NCBI GenBank assembly: GCA_018056165.1
Contig: JAGPGD010000005.1
Coordinates: forward strand, 1 to 64,000
DNA length: 64,000 nt
From: Paludibacteraceae bacterium
Lineage (GTDB): Bacteria > Bacteroidota > Bacteroidia > Bacteroidales > Paludibacteraceae
Direction of reading: 5' to 3'
Both the position numbers and the translations under genes were made by a program. Positions 9,883 to 19,530 of the stretch are shown here, one piece after another. The notes beneath the pieces are model-generated. The model saw only the letters and a program-made list of their open reading frames with translations. It searched no databases and had not been told where the DNA came from. Each line of letters starts with the position of its first letter. Position 1 is the stretch's first letter.

Positions 9883-11112
9883 TTATATTCTGCAATAACA
9901 CAAATAATGCTTATAAACTTTTTTGGTAAGCACTTTTATGTTCAACATGTCGGATGCTTCGGTTATGTCTTTGACAGTATTATTTTTGTATAAGATATTG
10001 ATTCTTTCTTCGCTGGGATTGTAAGTATCTGTACTCACTGTTTCTTCTCCCATAAAATATTCCGCTTCTTCAGCAGAAATTTTAAAATGTTCTTGATATT
10101 GACTTAACAAATGTTGTCGTTTAGTTTCATGGAAACCATGTTCCAACATTTCAACTTTAAATAATTTTCTATTAATAAACGATTTACATAAATATGATAA
10201 AACTTTATCTTCGTTATTTGTCCAAACTTTAATGGCACAAATCAAGTCTGAGTCGTCAAGATTTGCAAAATTATCGAGTACCTCAGCCGATTCACTAAAT
10301 TTTTCTTCATTTATATAATTGTATAAAAAATAATGTAGAGCTGGAGAAGAAAAAAGTTCTTTACCTTTCAATGCCAACTCTTTGGCTCTTGTTAGTATGT
10401 TAATTAGCATTCTTTCAACAGCTACACATGTTTTATGCAAATAAACTTGCCAAAACATCAAACGTCGTGCCACAAGGAATTTTTCAATAGAATAAATGCC
10501 TTTTGACTCAACTACCAGATCGTCATTAAATATATTTAGCATATTAATAATGCGAGCAGAACCAATAATTCCTTCACTTACACCACAAAAAAAACTGTCA
10601 CGGCTCAAATAATCCATTCTGTCCATGTCCAGTTGGCTTGAAACCAATTGATGTAAAAATTTTTTTGGATATTGATTGGTAAAAATTTCAATCGCGGTGG
10701 TCAATTTCCCTTCAAACTCTTCATTGAGACGCTGCATCATCAAAAGAGAAATTTTTTCGTGGTCAATGTCCGTGACCAAACTTTTTTCCAGTGCATGGGA
10801 AAAAGGTCCATGTCCTATATCGTGCAACAGCATACAAGCCCGAACAGCTTGTTCTTCGCCTGTAGTAATGAAGTGACCTTTTTGTCTCAACTCTTTAATG
10901 GCTTCACCAACCAGATACATGCAACCAAGTGAATGTTGCATGCGGGTATGTTGGGCACCAGGATAAACATAATAAGAAACACCCAATTGTTTAATACGAT
11001 TTAATCGCTGAAAATAAGGATGTTGAATGATTTCATATAAAAAATCATCAGGAATATTGATAAAACCAAAAACAGGATCGTTAATTATTTTTAGTTTATT
11101 CGATTGTTCCAT
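9883..11112 (-). CDS. HD-domain phosphohydrolase, dGTPase-like, 409 aa
   Basis: A metal-dependent HD-superfamily protein. The metal-binding motifs are HTRMQHSLG and LLHDIGHGPFSHALE, followed by LDMDRMDYLSRDS, the pattern of dNTP triphosphohydrolase-like HD proteins. The substrate is not known for this branch, and some relatives act on nucleotides. It lies directly upstream of lpxD in an order that recurs in Bacteroidetes, which suggests cotranscription rather than a lipid A role. The C-terminal third has no motif that I recognise. Confidence 0.8.
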   Translation of the reverse strand: MEQSNKLKIINDPVFGFINIPDDFLYEIIQHPYFQRLNRIKQLGVSYYVYPGAQHTRMQHSLGCMYLVGEAIKELRQKGHFITTGEEQAVRACMLLHDIGHGPFSHALEKSLVTDIDHEKISLLMMQRLNEEFEGKLTTAIEIFTNQYPKKFLHQLVSSQLDMDRMDYLSRDSFFCGVSEGIIGSARIINMLNIFNDDLVVESKGIYSIEKFLVARRLMFWQVYLHKTCVAVERMLINILTRAKELALKGKELFSSPALHYFLYNYINEEKFSESAEVLDNFANLDDSDLICAIKVWTNNEDKVLSYLCKSFINRKLFKVEMLEHGFHETKRQHLLSQYQEHFKISAEEAEYFMGEETVSTDTYNPSEERINILYKNNTVKDITEASDMLNIKVLTKKVYKHYLCYCRI

Positions 11113-11154
11113 CTTTTTTATCTATGCTGATTAAATGAACTATTGAGAGAACGC

Positions 11155-12600
11155 TTATAACCTATGTGCCAGTATTTTCACCAGCCATTTCCAGCACTTT
11201 TGAGTTGAAGATATACTCAATCTTTCTTCCGGAGAATGAACCCCATACATTTGTGGTCCAATAGAAATCATATCCAACTGAGGATATTTTTCAAGAAAAA
11301 GTCCACATTCCAGACCTGCATGTACTGCTCGAACTTTAGGCTCTTCTCCTATAATTTCCTGATAACATTGTTGAGCTACTTTAAGAATTTCAGAATTAAA
11401 ATTTGGCTTCCAGCCTGGATAACCTTTACTATGATGTACTTTTGCTCCAGCCAAAACAAAAACCGATTCTACTTGATGAGCTATATCATATTTGGCCGAT
11501 TCAACAGAACTTCGTTGACTGGTGGTAATCAAAATTTGGTTATTTCCTATCATTTTTACTGAAGCTAAATTAGTAGAAGTTTCAACTAAATCGGGAATTT
11601 CTTCACTCCTGGCTTTTACTCCGTGAGGGCAAGCATAAAGAGCATTGAGAAGTATTTTTGAGCTTCTTTTATCCAAAACGGTGTATGGCATTTTTTCTGA
11701 AGAAAGTATAAATTGCAAATTAGGCTCGCTTTGTTGTAATTCAGATGTTATTTCTGCAATATATTGATTGAATAAAACACTCAAATTTTCTTTTTGGTGA
11801 AAAGGAATAGAAATTATTGCAGTAGCTTCACGTGGAATGGCATTGGATAAACCACCACCTTCCAGACTATGAAGATGTACTACTACTTCTTTGCTTAAAT
11901 TCCACAGGAATCGAGTCAAAATTTTAATAGCATTGCCATGTTTCTTGTCAATATCTTCCCCTGAATGTCCTCCTTTTAGACCTTTAACTGTTATGGAAAA
12001 AGATAAATTAGTTAGCGGAGTTTTTCGAGGTATATATGAAAGATTAGCTGTGGTGTCAATACCTCCGGCGCAACCTATAAAAATAACACCATCATCCTCT
12101 GAATCCAAATTAATTAAAATTTTCCCTTCCAAAAAATCAGGTTCTAAAGCTGAAGCACCAGTTAAACCACTTTCTTCATCAACAGTAAACAAGCATTCTA
12201 TTTCCGGATGGGAAATATCATTGGAAGTCAAGACAGCCAGCATCATAGCCATACCAATTCCATTATCCGCACCTAAAGTTGTTCCCTTTGCTTTAATCCA
12301 GTCACCTTCTATGTAAGTTTGAATAGCATCAGTTTCAAAATCGAAATCCACTTCACTATTTTTTTCACATACCATGTCCATATGTGATTGTAAAATAATT
12401 TTTTGCTGATTTTCGTAACCTGAAGTGGCTGGTTTAGTAATCAAAACATTTCCTGCCCTATCAACTTTTGCTGAAAGATTATATAGCTTTGCAATTTGAA
12501 GAAGATAATTTCTGATTTTTTCTTCCTTTTTTGAAGGACGAGGAATTTTAGTTATTTCGTTAAAATAATACCAGACTGTTGAAGGTTCGATATTGATCAT
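11155..12600 (-). CDS. pepD: Aminoacyl-histidine dipeptidase (PepD), 481 aa
   Basis: A cytosolic di-zinc peptidase of family M20 that cleaves Xaa-His and other dipeptides. Metal-binding and catalytic motifs appear in order: LQSHMDMVCE, TTLGADNGIGMAM, FTVDEESGLTGA and LINLDSEDDG, with a late HAGLECG histidine. Length agrees with E. coli PepD (485). It is transcribed alone, 42 bases before the HD-domain gene on the same strand. Confidence 0.93.
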   Translation of the reverse strand: MINIEPSTVWYYFNEITKIPRPSKKEEKIRNYLLQIAKLYNLSAKVDRAGNVLITKPATSGYENQQKIILQSHMDMVCEKNSEVDFDFETDAIQTYIEGDWIKAKGTTLGADNGIGMAMMLAVLTSNDISHPEIECLFTVDEESGLTGASALEPDFLEGKILINLDSEDDGVIFIGCAGGIDTTANLSYIPRKTPLTNLSFSITVKGLKGGHSGEDIDKKHGNAIKILTRFLWNLSKEVVVHLHSLEGGGLSNAIPREATAIISIPFHQKENLSVLFNQYIAEITSELQQSEPNLQFILSSEKMPYTVLDKRSSKILLNALYACPHGVKARSEEIPDLVETSTNLASVKMIGNNQILITTSQRSSVESAKYDIAHQVESVFVLAGAKVHHSKGYPGWKPNFNSEILKVAQQCYQEIIGEEPKVRAVHAGLECGLFLEKYPQLDMISIGPQMYGVHSPEERLSISSTQKCWKWLVKILAHRL

Positions 12601-12756
12601 AATGTAGTTTTGAGTTTTGAATTTCGAGTTACAAATTTCATAGGAAATGAAAATTTAACAAAGATAATTAAAATTTCATAGATAGAAGCTAATAATTTAC
12701 AAAGAAATATAAGATTTTACGCTATTTTTTGAAATGGAATTTATCGTATATTTCTA

Positions 12757-13623
12757 TTATTTTAACTCTCGAGCTCCGCAAATTTCTGACGATATTTCAT
12801 TGAGCCAACCAGCTTGCTGAAAAACTCCAGTTTGAATTTTTATAAAACGAATATGTAGTAAATTAATTGAGTTACCCAAACTATCTACAGCGTTTGAAAT
12901 ATCAAATTGATTGGAATGAACTGTTTGATCGTAGTCAATACCAAAATTGTTTTCGGCATACCCCCACGTAAAACGATCAACGGGAACAACCCATTGAGTA
13001 CTATTATTCTCATAAGCATCAGGTAAACGTGTTCCGTAAAAAGTGATGCTATCATTTTCATAATATTTCCACCACCACGAAGCAGTATATTTTGTACCAA
13101 AACCTGCAAGTAATTCTCCCGTATTTCCTTCGCTATCTTTCCAAGTTATATTGGCTGAATCTGAAAAAGCCTTATAATAACACACCCAATAATTCCTTTT
13201 TGAGTTTTCAAATTGATTCCCTTTTAATTCGTACCAGATGTCATTGGGTTTTCCATCGCCGTTTTTATCTTCCATTACATAAACAATAGCAGGTTCAGGC
13301 GAAACACCTGCCAAAGCAAATACTTCAAAATCATATCCTTCATGATTGATCACATTATGATCAAAGCCAGCTATCACATATCCGCCCCAACCACCCAGGT
13401 ACAGACAACTTTTTACGTTAGAAGGTAAGCTAATAAAGTTTGCTGCATCTGCAGGTTTAACTATGTTGGCATGTTGACCAGGTGCATATTGATATTCAAA
13501 AACATCTGTAATATAAGCAGAATTTGTTACTTCATTGTCTGATTTTTCACAAGAAACAATTACTGAGATTAGAAAAATAAAAAACAATAGTTTTAAATAA
13601 TGACACCAAATATTAAAAGACAT
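12757..13623 (-). CDS. Surface lipoprotein of unknown function, 288 aa
   Basis: A lipoprotein signal ends at Cys25 (VIVSC). The mature part contains GYVIAGFDHNVINHEGYDFEV, VYVMEDKNGDGKPNDIWYEL and FTWGYAENNFGIDYDQ, which are aromatic-rich beta-sandwich stretches with a calcium-loop-like DKNGDGKPND. Similar lipoproteins occur in Bacteroidetes as 'cell surface protein', some next to TonB-dependent transporters. Here no transporter is adjacent: the gene lies between pepD and the DUF2027-Smr gene. The function is not known. Confidence 0.7.
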   Translation of the reverse strand: MSFNIWCHYLKLLFFIFLISVIVSCEKSDNEVTNSAYITDVFEYQYAPGQHANIVKPADAANFISLPSNVKSCLYLGGWGGYVIAGFDHNVINHEGYDFEVFALAGVSPEPAIVYVMEDKNGDGKPNDIWYELKGNQFENSKRNYWVCYYKAFSDSANITWKDSEGNTGELLAGFGTKYTASWWWKYYENDSITFYGTRLPDAYENNSTQWVVPVDRFTWGYAENNFGIDYDQTVHSNQFDISNAVDSLGNSINLLHIRFIKIQTGVFQQAGWLNEISSEICGARELK

Positions 13624-13652
13624 TTTTCTGTAAATTAAAAAATGAAAAAAAA

Positions 13653-14732
13653 TTATCGAATCGTTATCATTGTCGCTCCAAAACCATATTGCTGAAACGA
13701 AGCGTCCTGAAAGTAAAATTTTTTGTATTGTGTTTCCAGAAGTTTCTGAATTTCTTTTTTTAATACGCCTTCACCTTTTCCATGAATAAAAACGATTTTT
13801 TGACCTTTGTTATCTTTGTTCATTTCCAGTACTTCCCTGCATTTGTTCAATTGAAGTTGAAGCATTTCAAAATTACTCATTCCTGCTGGATTATCTATTA
13901 ATTGTTCAATGTGTAAATCGACTTCAATGATTTGTGGCTTTTTGGGTTTTTTAGATTTGTGTAAGCGAACAGGAACTTCTTTTTGTGAAATTACCTTTTT
14001 TATTTCTTTTTCAGAAATTTCAAGAAATTGTTGCTTCTCTTTTTCTGATAAAATATCTATCAATAAAGCTGGTTGATCAAAATAATCATTTTCGGTAAAG
14101 CAGTGTAATTTGTAAAATTTATCGATTTTCACTTCAATATTTACATCAATTGCCTGTTGAATGGGATATTCCTTGTTTTTTTTATAAGCGATTGCTTGGA
14201 AATTAATTTTTTGCCAATCATTTAATTGCTCTGGAGTGATTTCGGCAAAAAGTTCCTGCATGTTTGGTTCAATCAATCCATTCATCAAACTCAAAGCAAC
14301 AGTATTTTTTAATAAACTAATGTTATAAAACAGGTAATAATTACTATCATTGATTAAATAACATTCATAACTGGTGTTTGGCAACTGTTTGATGTTGGTT
14401 GGTACAAAAGCCAAAAACAATTTGAGCATATCGCCTTCAGGTGTTTCTTCAGGAATTTCAACTCTTTCTTCAAAAAATGAAAAAGCTGGTTCTTTACTTT
14501 CAGAAAGAGAGGGTGCATTTTCTTTGGTACTTTCAGACTTAAAATTCCGAACAGGAAAATTTGTATTTTCATTTATTGCAGCAGGAATTACAACACATTC
14601 ATTTGCCAATACAGGCACCTCAAAACCATCATTGTCTGCCACGTAAATGATTTTGTTCTTTTCATCAACACGCGTCACTATGCCACCACCAACAGCATTT
14701 AAAAAACGTACCTGATCTCCTTTTTTTATCAT
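13653..14732 (-). CDS. DUF2027 and Smr-domain protein, 359 aa
   Basis: The N-terminal 50 residues form a KOW-like barrel (KGDQVRFLNAVGGGIVTRVDEKN), followed by the DUF2027 region to about residue 230. The C-terminal 85 residues are an Smr domain (IEVDLHIEQLIDN, then FIHGKGEGVLKKEIQKLL), the fold of the MutS2 endonuclease tail. Smr domains bind or nick nucleic acid, and in other bacteria MutS2/SmrB Smr domains act on colliding ribosomes or recombination intermediates. This combination is typical of Bacteroidetes and its role is unproven. It is divergent from queA. Confidence 0.85.
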   Translation of the reverse strand: MIKKGDQVRFLNAVGGGIVTRVDEKNKIIYVADNDGFEVPVLANECVVIPAAINENTNFPVRNFKSESTKENAPSLSESKEPAFSFFEERVEIPEETPEGDMLKLFLAFVPTNIKQLPNTSYECYLINDSNYYLFYNISLLKNTVALSLMNGLIEPNMQELFAEITPEQLNDWQKINFQAIAYKKNKEYPIQQAIDVNIEVKIDKFYKLHCFTENDYFDQPALLIDILSEKEKQQFLEISEKEIKKVISQKEVPVRLHKSKKPKKPQIIEVDLHIEQLIDNPAGMSNFEMLQLQLNKCREVLEMNKDNKGQKIVFIHGKGEGVLKKEIQKLLETQYKKFYFQDASFQQYGFGATMITIR

Positions 14733-14832
14733 GATAAGATAAATTTTAGAATAGTATAAAAATTGTCATTTCTTACTTTTAAAGTGTGAAAAGTAATGAT
14801 AAAACTACTATCAAAAAATGGCAATTTTTTAG

Positions 14833-14840
14833 TACTTTTG
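14833..14840 (+). promoter_or_regulatory. Promoter -7 element that decides the queA start
   Basis: TACTTTTG matches TAnnTTTG exactly; the -33 element is weak. A transcript starting near 14847 would exclude the upstream ATG at 14796 and leaves GTG 14874 as the first in-frame start, preceded by GGAAG at 14865-14869. Confidence 0.55.
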
Positions 14841-14873
14841 CTGCAAATTTACAACAAATTTTCTGGAAGCCCA

Positions 14874-16109
14874 GTGAAACCTGCCAACGAAAATATCATT
14901 CCACTGAATATTGAGGATTTTGACTACAACCTGCCCGACGAACGTATTGCAAAATATCCTTTGCCTCAACGTGATGCTTCAAAATTATTGATATATAAAA
15001 ATGATGCCATCACTGAAAGCACTTTTTTGCATCTCGTTGAGTTTTTACCATCGAACAGCGTGTTGGTTTATAATAATACAAAGGTAATAGAAGCTCGTCT
15101 TATCTTTTATCGCGAAACAGGTGCACGTATAGAAATTTTTTGTTTGAAGCCTGCTGTTCCTTCTGATTATGCTTTATCGCTTGGTTCTTTTTCAGAATGT
15201 GTATGGAAATGTATGGTTGGCAATCAGAAAAAATGGAAAGGAGAAGTACTTATAAAAGAAGTAAACATTGACAACAAAAATTTTCTTTTGCAAGCTGAGT
15301 TGCTGGAGAAAAAAGGAAATGTTAGTTATATCCGCTTTTTCTGGGATGCTCCCGACGTTTCTTTTGCTGAAATTTTGGAAAAAGCAGGAGAATTGCCTAT
15401 TCCTCCTTATCTTCATCGGAAAACGGAAGCAATTGACTTGATTTCCTACCAAACAGTTTATGCTAAAATGAAAGGTTCTGTTGCATCTCCTACTGCTGGT
15501 TTACATTTTACACCTGAAGTTTTTGAAAGCTTGAAGACGAAAAATATTGAAACAACCGAATTGACTTTGCATGTTGGTGCTGGTACTTTTCAGCCAGTGA
15601 AAACGAAGAACGTTTTAGAGCATGAGATGCATACCGAAGTGTTCATGGTTTCGAAAAATACTATTGAACAATTACTTGATAAATTGGGAAATATTATTGC
15701 TGTAGGAACTACATCGGTACGAACATTGGAAAGCCTTTACTACATAGGGCTTTTATTAAGTCAAGATTCATCGCTGAAAGAAAAGCCGACTTCATTTTTT
15801 CTTTCTCAATGGTTACCATATACGATGAAAAATGAAATATCGACAAAAACAGCATTAACTCTTATTCTGGAATATTTGGAAAAAAATAAATTGAGCCATC
15901 TTTATGCTCAAACACAAATCATGATCCAGCCGGGTTATACATTTCATCTGATAAATGGATTGATTACTAATTTTCATCAGCCGAAAAGTACTTTATTACT
16001 ACTTATTTCAGCTTTTGTTGGTAATGATTGGCAGAAAATTTATCAATATGCTCTGGAACATAACTTTCGTTTTTTAAGTTATGGTGACAGTTCCTTACTG
16101 CTGAGATAA
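14874..16109 (+). CDS. queA: S-adenosylmethionine:tRNA ribosyltransferase-isomerase (QueA), 411 aa
   Basis: Builds epoxyqueuosine at tRNA position 34 by transferring the ribosyl part of SAM. Family signatures are FDYNLPDERIAKYPLPQRDASKLL, VYNNTKVIEARL, PTAGLHFTPEVFE and LHVGAGTFQPV, ending with NFHQPKSTLLLLISAF. The chosen start is GTG 14874 (VKPANENIIPL), because the frame from ATG 14796 would start upstream of the predicted promoter. It is the longer Bacteroidetes form of the enzyme. It heads a plus-strand run with pgeF and the B3/B4 gene. Confidence 0.92.
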   Translation: MKPANENIIPLNIEDFDYNLPDERIAKYPLPQRDASKLLIYKNDAITESTFLHLVEFLPSNSVLVYNNTKVIEARLIFYRETGARIEIFCLKPAVPSDYALSLGSFSECVWKCMVGNQKKWKGEVLIKEVNIDNKNFLLQAELLEKKGNVSYIRFFWDAPDVSFAEILEKAGELPIPPYLHRKTEAIDLISYQTVYAKMKGSVASPTAGLHFTPEVFESLKTKNIETTELTLHVGAGTFQPVKTKNVLEHEMHTEVFMVSKNTIEQLLDKLGNIIAVGTTSVRTLESLYYIGLLLSQDSSLKEKPTSFFLSQWLPYTMKNEISTKTALTLILEYLEKNKLSHLYAQTQIMIQPGYTFHLINGLITNFHQPKSTLLLLISAFVGNDWQKIYQYALEHNFRFLSYGDSSLLLR

Positions 16110-16155
16110 TTTTTCAAGAAAGTTCTAAAAGCTAAAACAGTTAAAACAAAAATCT

Positions 16156-16944
16156 ATGGAAAATTTATTGACTGATTCCCCTTTGTTTGATCAATTCCCT
16201 GATATTCAATATTTTTTCACTACCAGAAAAGGAGGTTCTAGTGATGGGAATTATGCTACTTTTAATTTGAGTCCGTATGTTGGGGACGAACCTCAATGTG
16301 TTGCTCAGAATCTCAACAAATTAGCGGAAATTCTTTCATTGCCAACAGATAAAATTTTTTTCCCTCACCAAAATCATGGAAAATTCATCCATAAAATTGA
16401 TGAAACTTTTTTGCAGTTGACCGCCGAAGAACAGAAAAATCGCCTTGCCAATGTAGATGGCTTATACACAAATTTGAAAAATGTTTGTATTAGTGTCACT
16501 ACTGCCGATTGCGTGCCATTATTGTTTTATGATCCTGTTAAAAAGGCAGTTGCTGTAGCTCATGCTGGTTGGAGAGGAACTGTTCAGCAAATTGCAGCAA
16601 AAATGGTAGCTACACTTGTACGGAAATACGGTTGTTCTCCTAAAAATATTCGTGTGGTTATGGGTCCTGCCATTTCGGAACAAAAATATGAAGTAGGAAA
16701 AGAAATTTTACTAACTTTTATAATTGCTGGCTTTGAAACATCAGAAATTTTCATTCAACAAGAAAATAAGATTTTTTTAAATCTCTGGAAAGCAAACGAA
16801 ATGATTTTGTTAGGAAGCGGAGTTTTAAAATCCAATATCGAAATCAAGGAATTATGTACATTTACAAATTCAAGCGATTTCTTCTCAGCCCGTCGAGATG
16901 GCACGTACTGTGGAAGAATGTTGAGCGGAATTATTTTACGATAA
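16156..16944 (+). CDS. pgeF: Peptidoglycan editing factor / laccase-domain protein (PgeF, YfiH), 262 aa
   Basis: A DUF152/laccase-fold protein with copper/zinc-site motifs HQNHG, TTADCVPLLFYDP and VAVAHAGWRGT, plus a late CTFTNSSDFFSARRDG. Members have been reported as polyphenol oxidases, as purine nucleoside phosphorylases and, for E. coli YfiH, as an enzyme that removes misplaced L-serine from UDP-MurNAc precursors. The last activity would fit the cell-wall theme of the window, but the family assignment does not prove it. It lies 46 bases after queA and 21 before the next gene, so it is probably cotranscribed. Confidence 0.85.
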   Translation: MENLLTDSPLFDQFPDIQYFFTTRKGGSSDGNYATFNLSPYVGDEPQCVAQNLNKLAEILSLPTDKIFFPHQNHGKFIHKIDETFLQLTAEEQKNRLANVDGLYTNLKNVCISVTTADCVPLLFYDPVKKAVAVAHAGWRGTVQQIAAKMVATLVRKYGCSPKNIRVVMGPAISEQKYEVGKEILLTFIIAGFETSEIFIQQENKIFLNLWKANEMILLGSGVLKSNIEIKELCTFTNSSDFFSARRDGTYCGRMLSGIILR

Positions 16945-16965
16945 AAACATTTTTAATTTATTATT

Positions 16966-17631
16966 TTGAAAATATCAATCTCATCACTGGTTCACGACAT
17001 TTGCCCTGATTTGGTTTTAGGTATAATTGAAGGAAAAGTCAAAAATTCACCAACTTCTGCGTTGTTATGGCAAGAGGTGGAAAAAGAAATGGAGGAGATT
17101 CTTTCAAAATATTCATTGAAACAAATCAGTAAACGCCCTGCTATTTTAGCTACAAGAGAAGCTTATAAAAAATTTGGTAAAGATCCTTCACGTTATCGTC
17201 CTTCAGCAGAGGCTTTATGCAGACGAATCTGTAAAGGGAATTCCATTTATCAAATCAATACACTGGTCGATATTATCAATCTTGTTTCTATTCACAGTGG
17301 TTTTTCAATTGGTGGTTTTGATGCAGACAAAATTCAAGGAAATCTTTTACTTGATGTGGGAAATGAAAATGATGAGTTTGAAGCTATTGGCAGAGGAATT
17401 TTAAATGTTGCCGGTCTTCCGCTTTTTCGAGACGAAGTAGGTGGTATTGGAACACCTACCAGCGATAATGAACGAACAAAAATAACTATGGAAACTAATC
17501 ATTTATTGATGATTATCAACGCTTATGGAGGTAAAACTGGACTTGAAGAAACCATAAAGTATGCAGTGGACTTACTCAAAAAATATGCTGAAATGACGGC
17601 ATATAATATTTTTTATCCTAAAACTGAATAA
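16966..17631 (+). CDS. B3/B4 tRNA-binding-domain protein, 221 aa
   Basis: A stand-alone B3/B4 domain, the editing-type module of phenylalanyl-tRNA synthetase beta. Typical sequences are REAYKKFGKDPSRYRPSAEALCRRI, INTLVDIINLVSIHSGFSIGGFD and RDEVGGIGTPTSDNERT. Such free-standing proteins may clear mischarged tRNA or act on free amino-acid adducts; the substrate is not known. The start is TTG 16966, since no ATG lies at the expected position and the first residues (KISISSLVHDICPDLVLGII) are already family-like. Third gene of the queA run. Confidence 0.8.
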   Translation: MKISISSLVHDICPDLVLGIIEGKVKNSPTSALLWQEVEKEMEEILSKYSLKQISKRPAILATREAYKKFGKDPSRYRPSAEALCRRICKGNSIYQINTLVDIINLVSIHSGFSIGGFDADKIQGNLLLDVGNENDEFEAIGRGILNVAGLPLFRDEVGGIGTPTSDNERTKITMETNHLLMIINAYGGKTGLEETIKYAVDLLKKYAEMTAYNIFYPKTE

Positions 17632-17660
17632 CATTTTGTATTAGTGGGTACAAAAATATC

Positions 17661-17684
17661 GGTGCTACGCACCTTTGTTCTTTG
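17661..17684 (+). terminator. Probable terminator of the queA-pgeF-B3/B4 run
   Basis: GGTGC (17661-17665) and GCACC (17669-17673) form a tight stem with a three-base loop, followed by the T-rich TTTGTTCTTTG. It lies about 30 bases after the last stop. The short stem makes it a weak terminator. Confidence 0.45.
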
Positions 17685-17886
17685 ATGATATATCGATAAA
17701 TATATCAATTTGATATAAAATTTATCAGATACCAAAACAAAATACTTGATTGACTTTTAATACTTTATAGCCTTTTTTATTAAACTTTCTAAATACTTAT
17801 TTTCTCAATGCAATTCTTGGTTTAGAAATAAAAGTACCTGAAAATAAATCAATTGTTGTGTTAAACGCGGATAATCATAAATAATT

Positions 17887-19404
17887 CTACAATTTCCTGG
17901 TCACTGCTATGGTTGGAATACTTTCCTGTTTAAAACGATTAATAGCAGTTACAACAAAAGTATAATGTCCTTTCAGATGAACATTTAAAGCTCGTAAATC
18001 AAGACAATTATCTGTAGTTCGAGCAATAATATTAGCAGGATCGTTCAAATCACCAACTTTCTTTCCTTTAAAAGCATACACCACATAATAAGCTACTTGA
18101 CAACCGCCTTCTTCTTCTACTTCGTCCCACAATAAATAAGCAGCATCTCCATCTTTTACAATTCTTATATTTTGTGGTTGAGCGGAAGGTTCCCCTACAA
18201 TATTTTTATTCACGGGACAAATGGCAGGATACTTATAAAAATTTTGCTGTAAACTATCATTCAATCCTAGCCTGTTTTGTAAAAAAGTTTTGGCACTAAA
18301 AAACACAGCTCCTTCCACTTGAGGATATTGTTGATTAAGCCTTAGTTGACGAATAATTTCATTTCCTTTCGACCATGCCGAATTTTTATTGCTCCCTAAT
18401 GAAGACGGAATCAAACCTGGATATAAATTTTTACCATAAGAATTTTCGCTCCACCATTTTAAAAGCACTTCATAATCAGCTACTTTCTTGCCAATTTCAA
18501 AATACAACTGAGGAACTACATAATCTATATTACCTTCTTTTAACCATTTCAAAATGTCTGCATAAAGATCATCATAATTTTGAATGCCAGCACGTGTGGC
18601 AGAACCTCGAGGATCAACATTATTGTTTCGCCAAACACCAAAAGGACTTACACCAAATTCTACCCATGGTTTTAAATTTTTAATAGTTTGCTGAACTTCA
18701 GCAATGACCATATTCACATTGTTCCTTCTCCAATCAGCTTTTTGATCAGGAGCAAAACCACGAGGATATTTTCTGAAAGTATCTTCATCAGGAAATTCTT
18801 CTCCTTTTACTGGATAAGGGTAAAAATAGTCATCAAAATGAATTCCATCAATATCATAATGTTCAACAATTTCTTTTATGACGTTATTTAAAATCTGTCG
18901 GGTTTTGTCCAGACCTGGATTAAAATAATATTTGCCGCCGTAACGAACAAACAATTCCGGTTTTTGATAAAACAAATGATTAGGTGACAATACTGACAAA
19001 TTATCGTTCATTGTAACACGATAAGGATTGATCCAGGCATGAACTTCCATGCAACGTTTATGTGCTTCTGTAATAATAAATTGTAAAGGATCATAGAAAG
19101 GATTTGGAGCAAAGCCTTGTTTGCCTGTCAACCAATGCGACCACGGATCAATGGAAGAAGGATAAAAAGCATCCGCCATAGGCCGAACCTGAAGAATAAT
19201 AGCATTGATATTGTTTTGAGCAAGTTTGTCCAGCATATTGGTTATTTCTATTCGTTGTTCACGGGGTGTAAGTCGGTTAGAACTAGGCCAATCAATATTG
19301 GCTACTGTGGCAATCCAGACTGCTCGCATTTCACGCTTTGGCTGGGCATAAATCCCAATAAAACTGAGTACAATGAAAATTACAATAAATGCTATTTTCT
19401 TCAT
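17887..19404 (-). CDS. GHL10-family secreted glycan hydrolase, 505 aa
   Basis: A signal peptide (about residues 1-20, ending IGIYAQ) precedes a glycosyl-hydrolase-like GHL10 (DUF187) barrel at about residues 22-340. Family marks are PKREMRAVWIATVANIDWPS, NAIILQVRPMADAFYPS, EVHAWINPYRV, DGIHFDDYFYPYP and VEFGVSPFGVWRN. The C-terminal 100 residues look like a fibronectin III or similar beta-sandwich. The E. coli member DigH (YddW) is reported to cleave peptidoglycan glycans stripped of stem peptides, so an outer-membrane or periplasmic role in cell-wall glycan turnover is likely. It is downstream of namZ and the FAD/Fe-S dehydrogenase on the same strand. A paralogue starts at 63004. Confidence 0.88.
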   Translation of the reverse strand: MKKIAFIVIFIVLSFIGIYAQPKREMRAVWIATVANIDWPSSNRLTPREQRIEITNMLDKLAQNNINAIILQVRPMADAFYPSSIDPWSHWLTGKQGFAPNPFYDPLQFIITEAHKRCMEVHAWINPYRVTMNDNLSVLSPNHLFYQKPELFVRYGGKYYFNPGLDKTRQILNNVIKEIVEHYDIDGIHFDDYFYPYPVKGEEFPDEDTFRKYPRGFAPDQKADWRRNNVNMVIAEVQQTIKNLKPWVEFGVSPFGVWRNNNVDPRGSATRAGIQNYDDLYADILKWLKEGNIDYVVPQLYFEIGKKVADYEVLLKWWSENSYGKNLYPGLIPSSLGSNKNSAWSKGNEIIRQLRLNQQYPQVEGAVFFSAKTFLQNRLGLNDSLQQNFYKYPAICPVNKNIVGEPSAQPQNIRIVKDGDAAYLLWDEVEEEGGCQVAYYVVYAFKGKKVGDLNDPANIIARTTDNCLDLRALNVHLKGHYTFVVTAINRFKQESIPTIAVTRKL

Positions 19405-19482
19405 TATTTTGTATTTAAAAAATTTTTGAAATATTTCAAATAAAGTTGACTAATTGAACTGTTTCTAATAAATTTTATACTG

Positions 19483-19490
19483 CAAATTTA
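19483..19490 (-). promoter_or_regulatory. Possible internal promoter -7 before the GHL10 gene
   Basis: TAAATTTG on the minus strand matches TAnnTTTG exactly, 79 bases before the GHL10 ATG and after the upstream gene's stop. No clear TTTG is seen at -33. It would allow expression independent of namZ. Confidence 0.4.
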
Positions 19491-19530
19491 ATCAAGAATT
19501 AAAATTATTTCATAAATTTCCTGAACAAAT

